The translations under genes were made by a program, and so were the position numbers. A stretch of 64,000 bases of DNA from Arthrobacter crusticola (GTDB lineage Bacteria; Actinomycetota; Actinomycetes; Actinomycetales; Micrococcaceae), in the NCBI RefSeq assembly GCF_004357995.1, contig NZ_SMTK01000002.1:248001-312000 (forward strand). Direction: 5' to 3'. A model generated the notes under the pieces. That model was not told the DNA's origin, ran no database searches, and saw only the letters and a program-made list of their open reading frames with translations. Positions 26,784 through 34,996 of the stretch are shown here, piece by piece; position 1 is the stretch's first letter, and the number at the start of each line of letters is the position of its first letter.

Positions 26784-26828
26784 TTGACAAGTGGGCAGGG
26801 TGCCTCCCAGACTGAATCACCATTCAGT
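26784..26828 (+). promoter_or_regulatory. Promoter and operator of the amino-acid catabolic operon
   Basis: A consensus -35 TTGACA is at 26784-26789. The perfect inverted repeat ACTGAAT-CACC-ATTCAGT at 26811-26828 covers the expected -10/start region. It lies 30 nt before the dehydrogenase start. A repressor bound there would block initiation. The half-site matches the one at 26045-26060. Confidence 0.65.
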
Positions 26829-26858
26829 AAGTTGGGTATCTAACCTCGGGAGCGAAGC

Positions 26859-28070
26859 ATGCTGGGTGCAGTCGAAGCGAAGTCCACGCGGACTGCAGCG
26901 CCGCCCTTCCTCGAGGTGATTTGGACCGACCCGATCAGCGGACGGCGGGGATTCCTGGTCATCGACCGGCTGGTTCGTGGCGTCTGCAGCGGGGGACTGC
27001 GGATGCGGAAGGGCTGCACCCTTGAAGAGGTGCGGGGTCTTGCGGCCGGCATGACCCTCAAGGAAAGCCTTTACTACCGGCCGGAGAACAACTACGTACC
27101 GCTCGGGGGTGCCAAGGGAGGGATCGATTGTGACCCGCACGATCCGGAGATGCGGGAGGTCCTCAAGCGCTACCTCCAGGCGGTGAGCGCACTGCTGCAG
27201 GCGCATTGGGCCACGGGGGAGGACCTGGGTCTGCAGCAGAAACTGATCGACGATGTCGTCTCGGAGCTTGGCCTGCAGAGCTCGATCCAGGCCGTGTATC
27301 CGTTACTTCCCGACCGGGACGGCGCGATCGAACGGATGGATCGGGCGTTCCGGGTCGACGTCGAGGGCGTGGCGCTCAGTGAACTGGTCGGAGGCCTTGG
27401 CGTCGCCGAGTCGGTCCTCACGGCGCTCGACGAACTGGGCCAGCCCCACGCCGGATCCCGGGTCTTCATCCAAGGGTTCGGTTCGATGGGCGGCGGGACT
27501 GCCCGTTACCTGGCGAAGGCAGGACTGATCGTCGTCGGGATCTCCGATTCGATCGGTGTGATCGCCAATCCCGAAGGCCTCGACGTCGAAACGCTGCTCG
27601 CCACCCGGAACACCTTCGGCGAGGTCGATCGATCATCCCTGCGGCCCGGTGACCAGGAACTGCCACGCGGGAGCTGGTTGGCGGTCGACGCAGATGTCCT
27701 GGTTCCGGCCGCTGTTTCTTACTGCATCACCCCCGACAATCAGCACGAGATCACTGCGCCGCTGATCGTCGAGGCAGCGAACATGCCCGTGCTGCCCGAA
27801 GCCGAGAGAATTCTCGCCGACCGCGGCATCCGGGTGGTGCCCGATTTCGTGTCGAACTCGGCGACCAACGCATGGTGGTGGTGGATGCTGTTCGGCGATA
27901 TCGACGCCAGTGTCGAACAGTCCGAGCTCAAGATCCGCTCCGAGATGCGGCGCATCGTTTCCGACATGTTCGCCCGGGCAGGGCGGGAGGGAACCACCCT
28001 CCGTGAAGCCGCGCTTGCTTTCACAACGGATCAGCTACAGGCCATCGACGCCCGGTTCGGGCTGGAATGA
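26859..28070 (+). CDS. Glu/Leu/Phe/Val-type amino-acid dehydrogenase
   Basis: 403 aa of the glutamate/leucine dehydrogenase superfamily. The N-terminal catalytic domain has LRMRKGCTLEEVRGLAAGMT and the catalytic lysine in VPLGGAKGGIDCDP (about 84-97). The C-terminal Rossmann domain has FIQGFGSMGGGTARYLAKAG and EAANMPVLPEAERIL, and ends with PDFVSNSATNAWWWWMLFGD. It interconverts an L-amino acid and its 2-oxo acid with NAD(P). The motif after the substrate pocket (ATGEDLGL) differs from standard glutamate dehydrogenases, so the substrate may not be glutamate. First gene of the TetR-linked operon; it overlaps the next gene by 4 nt. Confidence 0.85.
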   Translation: MLGAVEAKSTRTAAPPFLEVIWTDPISGRRGFLVIDRLVRGVCSGGLRMRKGCTLEEVRGLAAGMTLKESLYYRPENNYVPLGGAKGGIDCDPHDPEMREVLKRYLQAVSALLQAHWATGEDLGLQQKLIDDVVSELGLQSSIQAVYPLLPDRDGAIERMDRAFRVDVEGVALSELVGGLGVAESVLTALDELGQPHAGSRVFIQGFGSMGGGTARYLAKAGLIVVGISDSIGVIANPEGLDVETLLATRNTFGEVDRSSLRPGDQELPRGSWLAVDADVLVPAAVSYCITPDNQHEITAPLIVEAANMPVLPEAERILADRGIRVVPDFVSNSATNAWWWWMLFGDIDASVEQSELKIRSEMRRIVSDMFARAGREGTTLREAALAFTTDQLQAIDARFGLE

Positions 28071-30175
28071 CCACGGGAGGGGCCGCCCCGCTGCGGTTCG
28101 CGGCCGACCCAGCAACCCGGGCAGAGGCGGCCTCCCTGGGTGCGTTCCGCGATCCCGCGTCGGTCGCGGTCATCGGAGCATCGAATAACCAGCTGAAGTG
28201 GGGCTACTGGCTGGCGCGCGGCGCCCTGGCAGGAGCGGACCGCCGCGCTGTCTACCTCGTGAACCGCTCGGCCGAGACGGTGGGCGGCGCGCCGGCCTTC
28301 GCACGACTCTCGGACCTGCCCGAAGTCCCCGAACTGCTCGTGCTTTGCGTGCCACCCCGGTCGATCGAGGGAGTCGTCGTCGAGGCACTCCAGCTGGGCG
28401 TCAAGGCGTTCCTCGGCATCACGGCAGGCACTCCCGACGAAGCCCGCATCGCTGCGCTGATCCGGGCCGCCGGCGCCCGCCTTCTCGGCCCCAACAGCCT
28501 CGGACTCTATGACGGGTCAACGAAGCTCCAGCTTGCCTGGGGCCACTTCATACCCGGCCCCCTCGCCATCATTTCGCAGAGCGGCCAACTCGGTTCTGAG
28601 ATCGCCAATCTCGGCGCCCGCTGCGGACTCGGAGTGTCCCGCTTCATCTCGGTGGGCAACCAACTCGACGTCACGGCGGGGGAGCTGCTTGAGGACCTGA
28701 TCGACCATGACGCGACCCGCATTGTCGCCCTCTACCTCGAGAGCTTCGCCAACGGCCGGCAGCTGGTCAATATCCTCCGTGCCCTCGCGGAGACCGGCAA
28801 GCAAACGCTCCTCCTCACCACGGGCGCCAGTGAGGGGAGTCAGCGGCTGGCCCGGTCCCACACCGGGTCAATCACCTCCGCCCTGGATACTGTCGATGCG
28901 GCATGCCGGGCCGCAGGTGCCATCCGGGTCGCAACGCCAACAGAACTCGTCCATCTGGCCCACTACCTCAGTACCGCACCCAGGCCCATGGGTCGACGAA
29001 TCGCCGTCATCAGTGACAGCGGCGGCCAGGGCGGCATCGCTGCTGATGAAGCGTCCGCCCGTGGCCTGACGACGCCCGTGCTCTCGGCGCAGCTGCAGTC
29101 GACACTGGCCGCGGTCCTGCCCACCGGCGCCTCCGTCTCCAACCCGGTCGACCTCGCAGGTGCCGGCGAAGCCAATCTCTCCGTATACGCGGAGCTGAGC
29201 CAGCGGATCCTCGAATCCGGCGAAGTCGACGCCGTCGTGCTCTCGGGGTACCTGGGCCGCTACGGTGAGGACACACCAACAGCGGAGCCCGCCGAACTGA
29301 GAGTCATCGACCGGCTCGGCGCGATCGCCCGGGGCTCGCGCGTGCCGGTGGTCGTACACAGCATGAGCGAGGGGTCGCGGGCCGTCGGCCGCATGCGTGA
29401 GCATGGAATTCCGGCCTTCACCGGCATTGAGTTCGCGATGACGGCGTTCGCCCAGGCGTCCCGGCTGGCCGAGTGGCCGGGCCGGACGATCGAGGACATC
29501 GACGCCGAATCGACGGTTCCGGAGCCCGGTTATTGGGCGGCCCGACGCTTCCTGACCGGCATCGGCGTCCCATTGCCGGCCGGAGTGCTCATTCGGTCCC
29601 GGGCGGAGCTCGACCAGGCCTCTGCCGCACTTGCCTTCCCTGTCGTGCTCAAGGCCGGTTGGTTGGAACACAAGAGTGAGCACGACGCGGTGCGGCTGCA
29701 CCTCGGCTCATCCCGTGAACTCGCGGCCGTCTACGACGACATGCTGGCGCGGCTGGGCGCAGGGGAGTACGTGGTCGAGGAACAGGACAAGCGGCCCAAC
29801 ACGGTCGAGATGCTCGTCGGCGGCCGGCTCGACCCGGATTTCGGGCCGGTGATCGCCGTCGGTGCCGGGGGTACCGAAGCCGAGCTCCATCGCGATGTCT
29901 GCGTCGAGCTCGCACCTGTCGACCGCCCAACAGCGGTCGACATGATCCGCAGGCTCGCCTGCTTCCCCCTCCTCAACGGCTGGCGCGGCAGACCGGCGAC
30001 GGACATCGACGCCCTCGCAGCGATCGTCGTGGCGGTGTCCGAAGCGATCGCGGCCCACACCGGCCTGAGCGAGATCGAAGTGAACCCCGTCCGCGTGGCT
30101 TCCGATGGAGCCCTGGCCGTTGATGCACTCATTCTTCCTGCCGCGGCAGACCCAGACTCAAGGAGAAAGCCATGA
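28067..30175 (+). CDS. ADP-forming acyl-CoA synthetase (acetate-CoA ligase family)
   Basis: 702 aa single-chain NDP-forming acyl-CoA synthetase. The CoA-binding domain comes first (about 25-150, SVAVIGASNNQLKWGYWLAR, LLGPNSLGLY). Succinyl-CoA-ligase-like domains follow (about 160-460, AIISQSGQLGSEIANLGARC and the phospho-His region LARSHTGSITSALD). A C-terminal ATP-grasp domain covers about 480-700 (FPVVLKAGWLEHKSEHDAV, VEEQDKRPNTVEMLVGGRLD). It makes or cleaves an acyl-CoA coupled to ATP/ADP. Placed after the amino-acid dehydrogenase, it would activate the acid derived from decarboxylation of the 2-oxo acid (inference). ATGA overlaps at both ends. Confidence 0.88.
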   Translation: MTTGGAAPLRFAADPATRAEAASLGAFRDPASVAVIGASNNQLKWGYWLARGALAGADRRAVYLVNRSAETVGGAPAFARLSDLPEVPELLVLCVPPRSIEGVVVEALQLGVKAFLGITAGTPDEARIAALIRAAGARLLGPNSLGLYDGSTKLQLAWGHFIPGPLAIISQSGQLGSEIANLGARCGLGVSRFISVGNQLDVTAGELLEDLIDHDATRIVALYLESFANGRQLVNILRALAETGKQTLLLTTGASEGSQRLARSHTGSITSALDTVDAACRAAGAIRVATPTELVHLAHYLSTAPRPMGRRIAVISDSGGQGGIAADEASARGLTTPVLSAQLQSTLAAVLPTGASVSNPVDLAGAGEANLSVYAELSQRILESGEVDAVVLSGYLGRYGEDTPTAEPAELRVIDRLGAIARGSRVPVVVHSMSEGSRAVGRMREHGIPAFTGIEFAMTAFAQASRLAEWPGRTIEDIDAESTVPEPGYWAARRFLTGIGVPLPAGVLIRSRAELDQASAALAFPVVLKAGWLEHKSEHDAVRLHLGSSRELAAVYDDMLARLGAGEYVVEEQDKRPNTVEMLVGGRLDPDFGPVIAVGAGGTEAELHRDVCVELAPVDRPTAVDMIRRLACFPLLNGWRGRPATDIDALAAIVVAVSEAIAAHTGLSEIEVNPVRVASDGALAVDALILPAAADPDSRRKP

Positions 30176-30978
30176 CCATCCCGGACATCCACAGCGAGTT
30201 CAAGGGCCGCGTCGCGGTCGTCACGGGAGGTGGGTCCGGCATCGGCCGGGCCGTCGCACACCGGTATGCGGCGGCCGGCGGCAAGGTCATCGTCCTTGGG
30301 CGACGCGAGGAACCGCTCAAGGAAACCGTCGAACAGATCGTGGCCGCGGGCGGGGCAGCAGATTTCGTGTCCTGTGATGTGCGGGACGCGGCCTTCATGG
30401 CCGGGGTGATCGACGGCGTCGTGGACCGCGAAGGCCGCATCGACGCGCTGGTCAACAATGCTGCTGGCAACTTCGTCTCCCCGGCCGAGGACCTCAGCCC
30501 CAACGGCTGGAAAGCCGTGATCGACATTGTCCTCAACGGCTCCTTCTACGCCACCCACGCCGCGGCCCAACACATGCTCGCCGCGGGTTCGGGCGCCATC
30601 CTCAACGTCATCGCGACCTATGCCTGGCACGGCCATCCGGGCACCGTGCACAGCGCCGCCGCCAAGGGCGGAATTGTCGCGATGACCCGCACTCTCGCTG
30701 TGGAATGGGCCGCACGGGGCGTGCGGGTGAACTGCATCGCGCCCGGCCCCACCGAGACCGAAGGAGCAAGCCGCGCGCTGTGGGGGACAGACGCCGCCCG
30801 GACCCGGGTCCAGGCAGGGGTGCCGGCGGGCCGTTTCGCGGGCCCCGAGGAGATCGCCGAATCGGCGTCGTTCCTCCTGAGCGACCGTGCCGACTACATC
30901 ACCGGCGAGGTCCTCGTCATCGACGGCGGCCAGTGGCTCGGCAAATCCATCTACACCCATGAGAAGGGCAGCGCGTGA
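30172..30978 (+). CDS. SDR oxidoreductase, 2,4-dienoyl-CoA-reductase-like
   Basis: 268-aa short-chain dehydrogenase/reductase. The cofactor motif is VVTGGGSGIGRAVAHRYAAA and NNAAGNF is present. The usual YxxxK is absent in its normal place. The active-site region reads IATYAWHGHPGTVHSAAAKG, with Tyr at ATY and Ser-x-x-x-Lys (SAAAK), the arrangement of 2,4-dienoyl-CoA reductases (DECR type). The tail GRFAGPEEIAESASFLLSDR also fits. It would act on an unsaturated or 3-hydroxyacyl-CoA made by the pathway. Overlaps the genes on both sides by 4 nt. Confidence 0.85.
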   Translation: MTIPDIHSEFKGRVAVVTGGGSGIGRAVAHRYAAAGGKVIVLGRREEPLKETVEQIVAAGGAADFVSCDVRDAAFMAGVIDGVVDREGRIDALVNNAAGNFVSPAEDLSPNGWKAVIDIVLNGSFYATHAAAQHMLAAGSGAILNVIATYAWHGHPGTVHSAAAKGGIVAMTRTLAVEWAARGVRVNCIAPGPTETEGASRALWGTDAARTRVQAGVPAGRFAGPEEIAESASFLLSDRADYITGEVLVIDGGQWLGKSIYTHEKGSA

Positions 30979-32576
30979 GCCTCATGACGGGAGGGGAAGC
31001 CCTCGTCGCGGAACTGGCTGAACACGGCGTCGACACCGTGTTCGGCATTCCCGGCACACACAATCTCGCCGCGTACGCGGCCTTGTCCCGGTACGGCATG
31101 AGACATGTCCTGGTCCGCCATGAACAGGGAGCCGGGTACGCGGCGGACGGGTACGCCCGTTCCACCGGACACCCCGGCGTCGTCCTCACGACCACCGGGC
31201 CGGCAATCCTCAATGCCGCTGCCGCCGCGGCGCAGGCCTATTCGGACTCCATTCCGGTGCTCTTCATCTCGCCGGGCATGCCACTGCGCCATCCCGGCCG
31301 CGGCAACGGGCTGCTTCACGAGATCAAGGATCAGGGCGCCGCCATGGCCTCCGTTGTGGCCTACAGCCACCGCGTAACGAGCGTCGAAGAGATCCCCCTG
31401 GCCGTCGCCCAGGCCTTCGCGGCCATGTCGACCGGCCGCCCGCGGCCGGTGTACCTCGAAATACCGCTGGACCTGCTCGAGGAATCTGCCGAGGTCGGCC
31501 TGATCCCGCCTGTGTCCGCCGGAGTCCTCTCCGCGCCCGCGGAACTGGTCCGCCAGGCCGGCACAGCCCTGGCCTCCGCGGAAAGGCCCCTCCTTCTTGT
31601 GGGTGGGGGCGCAAAGGGTGCATCCGCCCAGGTCAAGGCCATCGCCGAAGCGCTCGGAGCTCCGGTTTTCGCCACGTCCAACGGCAAGGGCACCTTCCCG
31701 GAGGACCACGTCCTGTCGGTCGGAGCCGGACTGCAGCACCGGGCCGTCCACGACGCCGTGGACGACAGCGACTGCGTGCTCGCCGTCGGCACTGAACTGG
31801 CCCCCTCGGACTGGTGGTCCGGCCTGCCGGACTTCACCGGCAAACTGATCCGCATCGACGTCGACGCGACCTCGATTATCACCAACGCCGTGCCAGCCCT
31901 GGCCTTGGTGGGCGACAGTGCGGAGGTACTCGACGAACTGGTCCAGACCCTGCACGGCAGGAAGACCGATGGCGCCGCCCGCGCACGGCAGTGGCGGACG
32001 AGGGTGCAGGAGGAAGCCCGGATCGAGGGAGAGCCGTGGCTTGAAATCCTCGCGGCACTCGCCGAGGTGCTGCCGCGCGATGCGATCGTTGCCGCTGACA
32101 GCTCCATGTCCTGCTACTACGGTGCGCTGTCGAACCTGCAGCTGTTCCGCCCCGGCGCCTTCCTCTACCCCACGGGCGTCGGCACCCTCGGCTTCGGGCT
32201 CCCGGCAGGCATCGGGGCCAAAGTGGCCAACCCGGGCGCTCCCGTCGTCGTGCTGCAGGGAGACGGCGGAATCATGTTCACGGTCGCCGAACTCGCCACG
32301 GCTGCCGAGCTTGGCATCGCCCTGCCGGTCGTCATCGTCGACAACGGCGGCTTCGGAGAAATCCGCAACGAAATGGCCGACCGCAACGACCCCGTTCACG
32401 CCGTCCGCCTGGGCCACCCGGACTTCCCTGCGCTCGCCGAATCCCTGGGCTGCCACGGCGTGCGGGTGAATTCCGCCGACGACCTTGCCGCTGCCCTCAA
32501 GACGGCCCTCAGCAGTGACCGCCCAACGGTCCTGCATATCCGTGAACAGAGCCGAGCGGCGACAGCCATGGCATGA
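30975..32576 (+). CDS. Thiamine-diphosphate-dependent 2-oxo-acid decarboxylase, AruI-like
   Basis: 533 aa with the three ThDP-enzyme domains. The N-terminal Pyr domain has FGIPGTHNLAAYAALSRYGM and the activating Glu in VRHEQGAGYAADGYAR. The central domain has LLVGGGAKGASAQVKAIAEA. The C-terminal PP domain has QGDGGIMFTVAELATAAELG and VIVDNGGFGEI. The N-terminal pattern resembles 5-guanidino-2-oxopentanoate decarboxylase (AruI) more than acetolactate synthase. With the amino-acid dehydrogenase in the operon, a decarboxylation of the resulting 2-oxo acid to an aldehyde is plausible. The GTG overlaps the SDR stop. Confidence 0.82.
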   Translation: MSLMTGGEALVAELAEHGVDTVFGIPGTHNLAAYAALSRYGMRHVLVRHEQGAGYAADGYARSTGHPGVVLTTTGPAILNAAAAAAQAYSDSIPVLFISPGMPLRHPGRGNGLLHEIKDQGAAMASVVAYSHRVTSVEEIPLAVAQAFAAMSTGRPRPVYLEIPLDLLEESAEVGLIPPVSAGVLSAPAELVRQAGTALASAERPLLLVGGGAKGASAQVKAIAEALGAPVFATSNGKGTFPEDHVLSVGAGLQHRAVHDAVDDSDCVLAVGTELAPSDWWSGLPDFTGKLIRIDVDATSIITNAVPALALVGDSAEVLDELVQTLHGRKTDGAARARQWRTRVQEEARIEGEPWLEILAALAEVLPRDAIVAADSSMSCYYGALSNLQLFRPGAFLYPTGVGTLGFGLPAGIGAKVANPGAPVVVLQGDGGIMFTVAELATAAELGIALPVVIVDNGGFGEIRNEMADRNDPVHAVRLGHPDFPALAESLGCHGVRVNSADDLAAALKTALSSDRPTVLHIREQSRAATAMA

Positions 32577-32671
32577 CGCCCGTTTCCATCCGCCTGCCGC
32601 ACCCGCACACGGCGGACTATCAAATTCACCTCTTCCGCTTCGACGACGCGCACTGACACCAGGAGAACACC

Positions 32672-33829
32672 ATGGCAACAAAACCGACCGAGTACTGGCC
32701 GCTCACCGACGAGCAGCGGGCCATCGTCGATCTCTGCAGGCAGTTCGCCACCGAAGAGATCCGGCCTCGCGGCCGCGAAGTCGACGAGGCCGATATCATC
32801 TCGCCCGTCGACATCTTTCACAGCGCAGCGAAAGTGGGCATCACCGATTTCATGCTTCCCGAAGAATTCGGCGGCGGGGGATTCAGCGATGTCTTCACCC
32901 AGTGCCTCGTCCAGGAGCAGCTGTGCTGGGGAGACCCGGGCATCGGCAATTTCGTCTGCTCGAACGGCTTCTTCGCCGACCCCGTGCTCGCCCTTGGCAC
33001 CGATGAGCAAAAGGAAAGGTGGCTGCGCCCGTTGACCGGTCCCCATGCCCCGTTCACGGCACTCGCGACGACCGAACCCGGCTCCGGCTCCGACTCCGCC
33101 TCGATCACCACGAGGGCGAAAAGGGTCGACGGCGGATACTCGATCAACGGCCAGAAAACCTGGATCTCCAACGCGGGCCTCGCCGACCAGTACGTTGTGT
33201 TCGCCAAGACCGATCCCACGGAGCGGTCCAAAGGTGTTTCGGCCTTTCTTGTGAAAAAGGGCGTCGAGGGAATGACGTTCGGTGAGCCGATGAGGAAGAT
33301 GGGCCAGCGGGCCATCGTGTGCCGCGAGACCTACTTCGAAGACGTCTTCGTCCCTGAATCGGACCGACTCGGTGCTGAGGGCCAGGGATTTTATGGGCTC
33401 ATGGAGACGTTCGACATTTCCCGGGTAGTCCTTGCGGCGGCATCCTGCGGTGCGGCGCGGGCCGCCTACGAGTATGCACTCGAGTACGCGCGCACCCGGA
33501 CCCAGTTCGGCAAACCAATCATCGAGCATCAGGCGGTGGCCTTCCGCCTGGCCGATATGGCGACCCGCATCCAATCGGCGTGGCTGCTGACCCTTCATGC
33601 CGCCCGTCAGCTGGATGCAGGCGGAGACGTCACGGGGCTTGCCGCCATGGCCAAGCTTCAGGCGTCCGAGACGTCGATGTTCTGCACGTGGGCCGCTGTC
33701 CAGACCCTGGGTGGCTGGGGCTACTCCCGGGAGTACCCGGTGGAGCAGTGGATGCGTGACGCCAAGCTCGAGGAGATCGAAGAGGGCACCTCCGACATCA
33801 TGCGCTTGGTGATCTCGCGCAATCTCTGA
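32672..33829 (+). CDS. Acyl-CoA dehydrogenase
   Basis: 385 aa, normal length. The family signatures are ALATTEPGSGSDSASITTRA (FAD/substrate loop), WISNAGLADQYVVFAKTD and RTQFGKPIIEHQAVAFRLAD. The C-terminal segment GGWGYSREYPVEQWMRDAKL and EEIEEGTSDIMRLVISRNL carries the catalytic Glu before GTS. It introduces a trans-2 double bond into acyl-CoA using FAD. AGGAG stands 8 nt before the ATG, after a 95-nt gap from the decarboxylase. It belongs functionally with the CoA ligase and enoyl-CoA enzymes around it. Confidence 0.92.
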   Translation: MATKPTEYWPLTDEQRAIVDLCRQFATEEIRPRGREVDEADIISPVDIFHSAAKVGITDFMLPEEFGGGGFSDVFTQCLVQEQLCWGDPGIGNFVCSNGFFADPVLALGTDEQKERWLRPLTGPHAPFTALATTEPGSGSDSASITTRAKRVDGGYSINGQKTWISNAGLADQYVVFAKTDPTERSKGVSAFLVKKGVEGMTFGEPMRKMGQRAIVCRETYFEDVFVPESDRLGAEGQGFYGLMETFDISRVVLAAASCGAARAAYEYALEYARTRTQFGKPIIEHQAVAFRLADMATRIQSAWLLTLHAARQLDAGGDVTGLAAMAKLQASETSMFCTWAAVQTLGGWGYSREYPVEQWMRDAKLEEIEEGTSDIMRLVISRNL

Positions 33830-33961
33830 GAGCCGTCGATCGCAGACTCTGGGATCGCCTCCGTGTGCTTTGGGCGGACGAGCCCTTGCACCACTATTCC
33901 GCCGCATCTCCAGCCGCAACCAACCATCGAGCCTTTCGTGGGCCGACGAATATGAGGACTC

Positions 33962-34783
33962 ATGACCTTCACTCAGATCTCCGTCGAACGGGACGGCCCG
34001 CTCCTGTGGCTGACTCTCAACCGACCCCAGTCGGCCAACTCGATCACCATTGCGATGGCTGAGGAGTTCTGCACTGCGGTGCGCCAGGCTGAGGCCGACC
34101 CCGACTGCCATGTCCTGATTCTTTGCGGGGCCGGAAGTTTCTTCTGCTCGGGCGGTGACGTACTGGGCATGGCCGGTTCAGAGGACCCGGCGGGATTCCT
34201 CGCCACTCTTGCCGGCACCATGCATGAAGGCCTGCTCGCCTTGGCGGAGTCCCGGCTGGTGACCGTCGCAGCCGTCGACGGCCCCGCCGCGGGGGCCGGC
34301 CTCGGCCTGGTGCTCAACGCCGACTTCGTCCTCGCCTCCCCGGCAGCATCCTTCCGGAGCGCCTACGGGGCGGTGGGCCTGACCCCCGACTGCGGTGTTT
34401 CCTACCTCCTGCCGCAGATGGTGGGACCCCGACGGGCTGCCGAGATCGGGCTCGGCGGAAGGGTGGCCACGGCGGAGGAAGCGCTGGACTGGGGCCTCAT
34501 CAGTGAACTCGTCGAAAGCCCCGACCTGACGGGACGGGCACGGCAGCTGGGCCTGCAGTTGGCTGAAGGGGCAACCCAGGCCCTGGGGCCGACCAAGCGC
34601 CTGCTCAACGCCGGGAGACTCGCCGGATATGCCGGGCATCTCGCGGATGAACTCGAGACCATCGCCTTCATGACCTCGCATCCCGACACCCGGAACCGGA
34701 TCGCGGCCTTCGCCCGCGGCGGCAAGCGCAGTGTCGGCGCGGCGCACAGCGAGGAAGGAACGCGACCTGCGGAAGTGCGGTAG
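33962..34783 (+). CDS. Enoyl-CoA hydratase/isomerase family protein, PaaG-like
   Basis: 273 aa crotonase-fold protein. The oxyanion-hole segments are GSFFCSGGDVLGMAG and DGPAAGAGLGLVLNADFVLA. The usual hydratase Glu (in QPEILLG-type motifs) is absent; the equivalent stretch reads SAYGAVGLTPDCGVSYLLPQ. It retains Asp in TPDCG, as in PaaG-type enoyl-CoA isomerases. I therefore favour a double-bond isomerase over a hydratase. Together with the DECR-like SDR this suggests breakdown of an unsaturated acyl chain. It follows the acyl-CoA dehydrogenase by 132 nt. Confidence 0.85.
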   Translation: MTFTQISVERDGPLLWLTLNRPQSANSITIAMAEEFCTAVRQAEADPDCHVLILCGAGSFFCSGGDVLGMAGSEDPAGFLATLAGTMHEGLLALAESRLVTVAAVDGPAAGAGLGLVLNADFVLASPAASFRSAYGAVGLTPDCGVSYLLPQMVGPRRAAEIGLGGRVATAEEALDWGLISELVESPDLTGRARQLGLQLAEGATQALGPTKRLLNAGRLAGYAGHLADELETIAFMTSHPDTRNRIAAFARGGKRSVGAAHSEEGTRPAEVR

Positions 34784-34996
34784 CCCCAAGGTGGATGAAT
34801 CGCTCCTTGAAGCGGCCTCAAAGTGATCTTCCCCGATTACGATCGCACGTCGGCTGGGCCGCCTGCTCCATCCGCAATAGCACCTAACTGCGTGTCTGCA
34901 CAGGCCTGTGGACCTTCTCCAGCGCCTCGAACCGGCCCGCTATTCTGGAGGCCCGTGCGCAGCGTCGCGCCCGGATCGTCGCAGACAGGTGCACGC

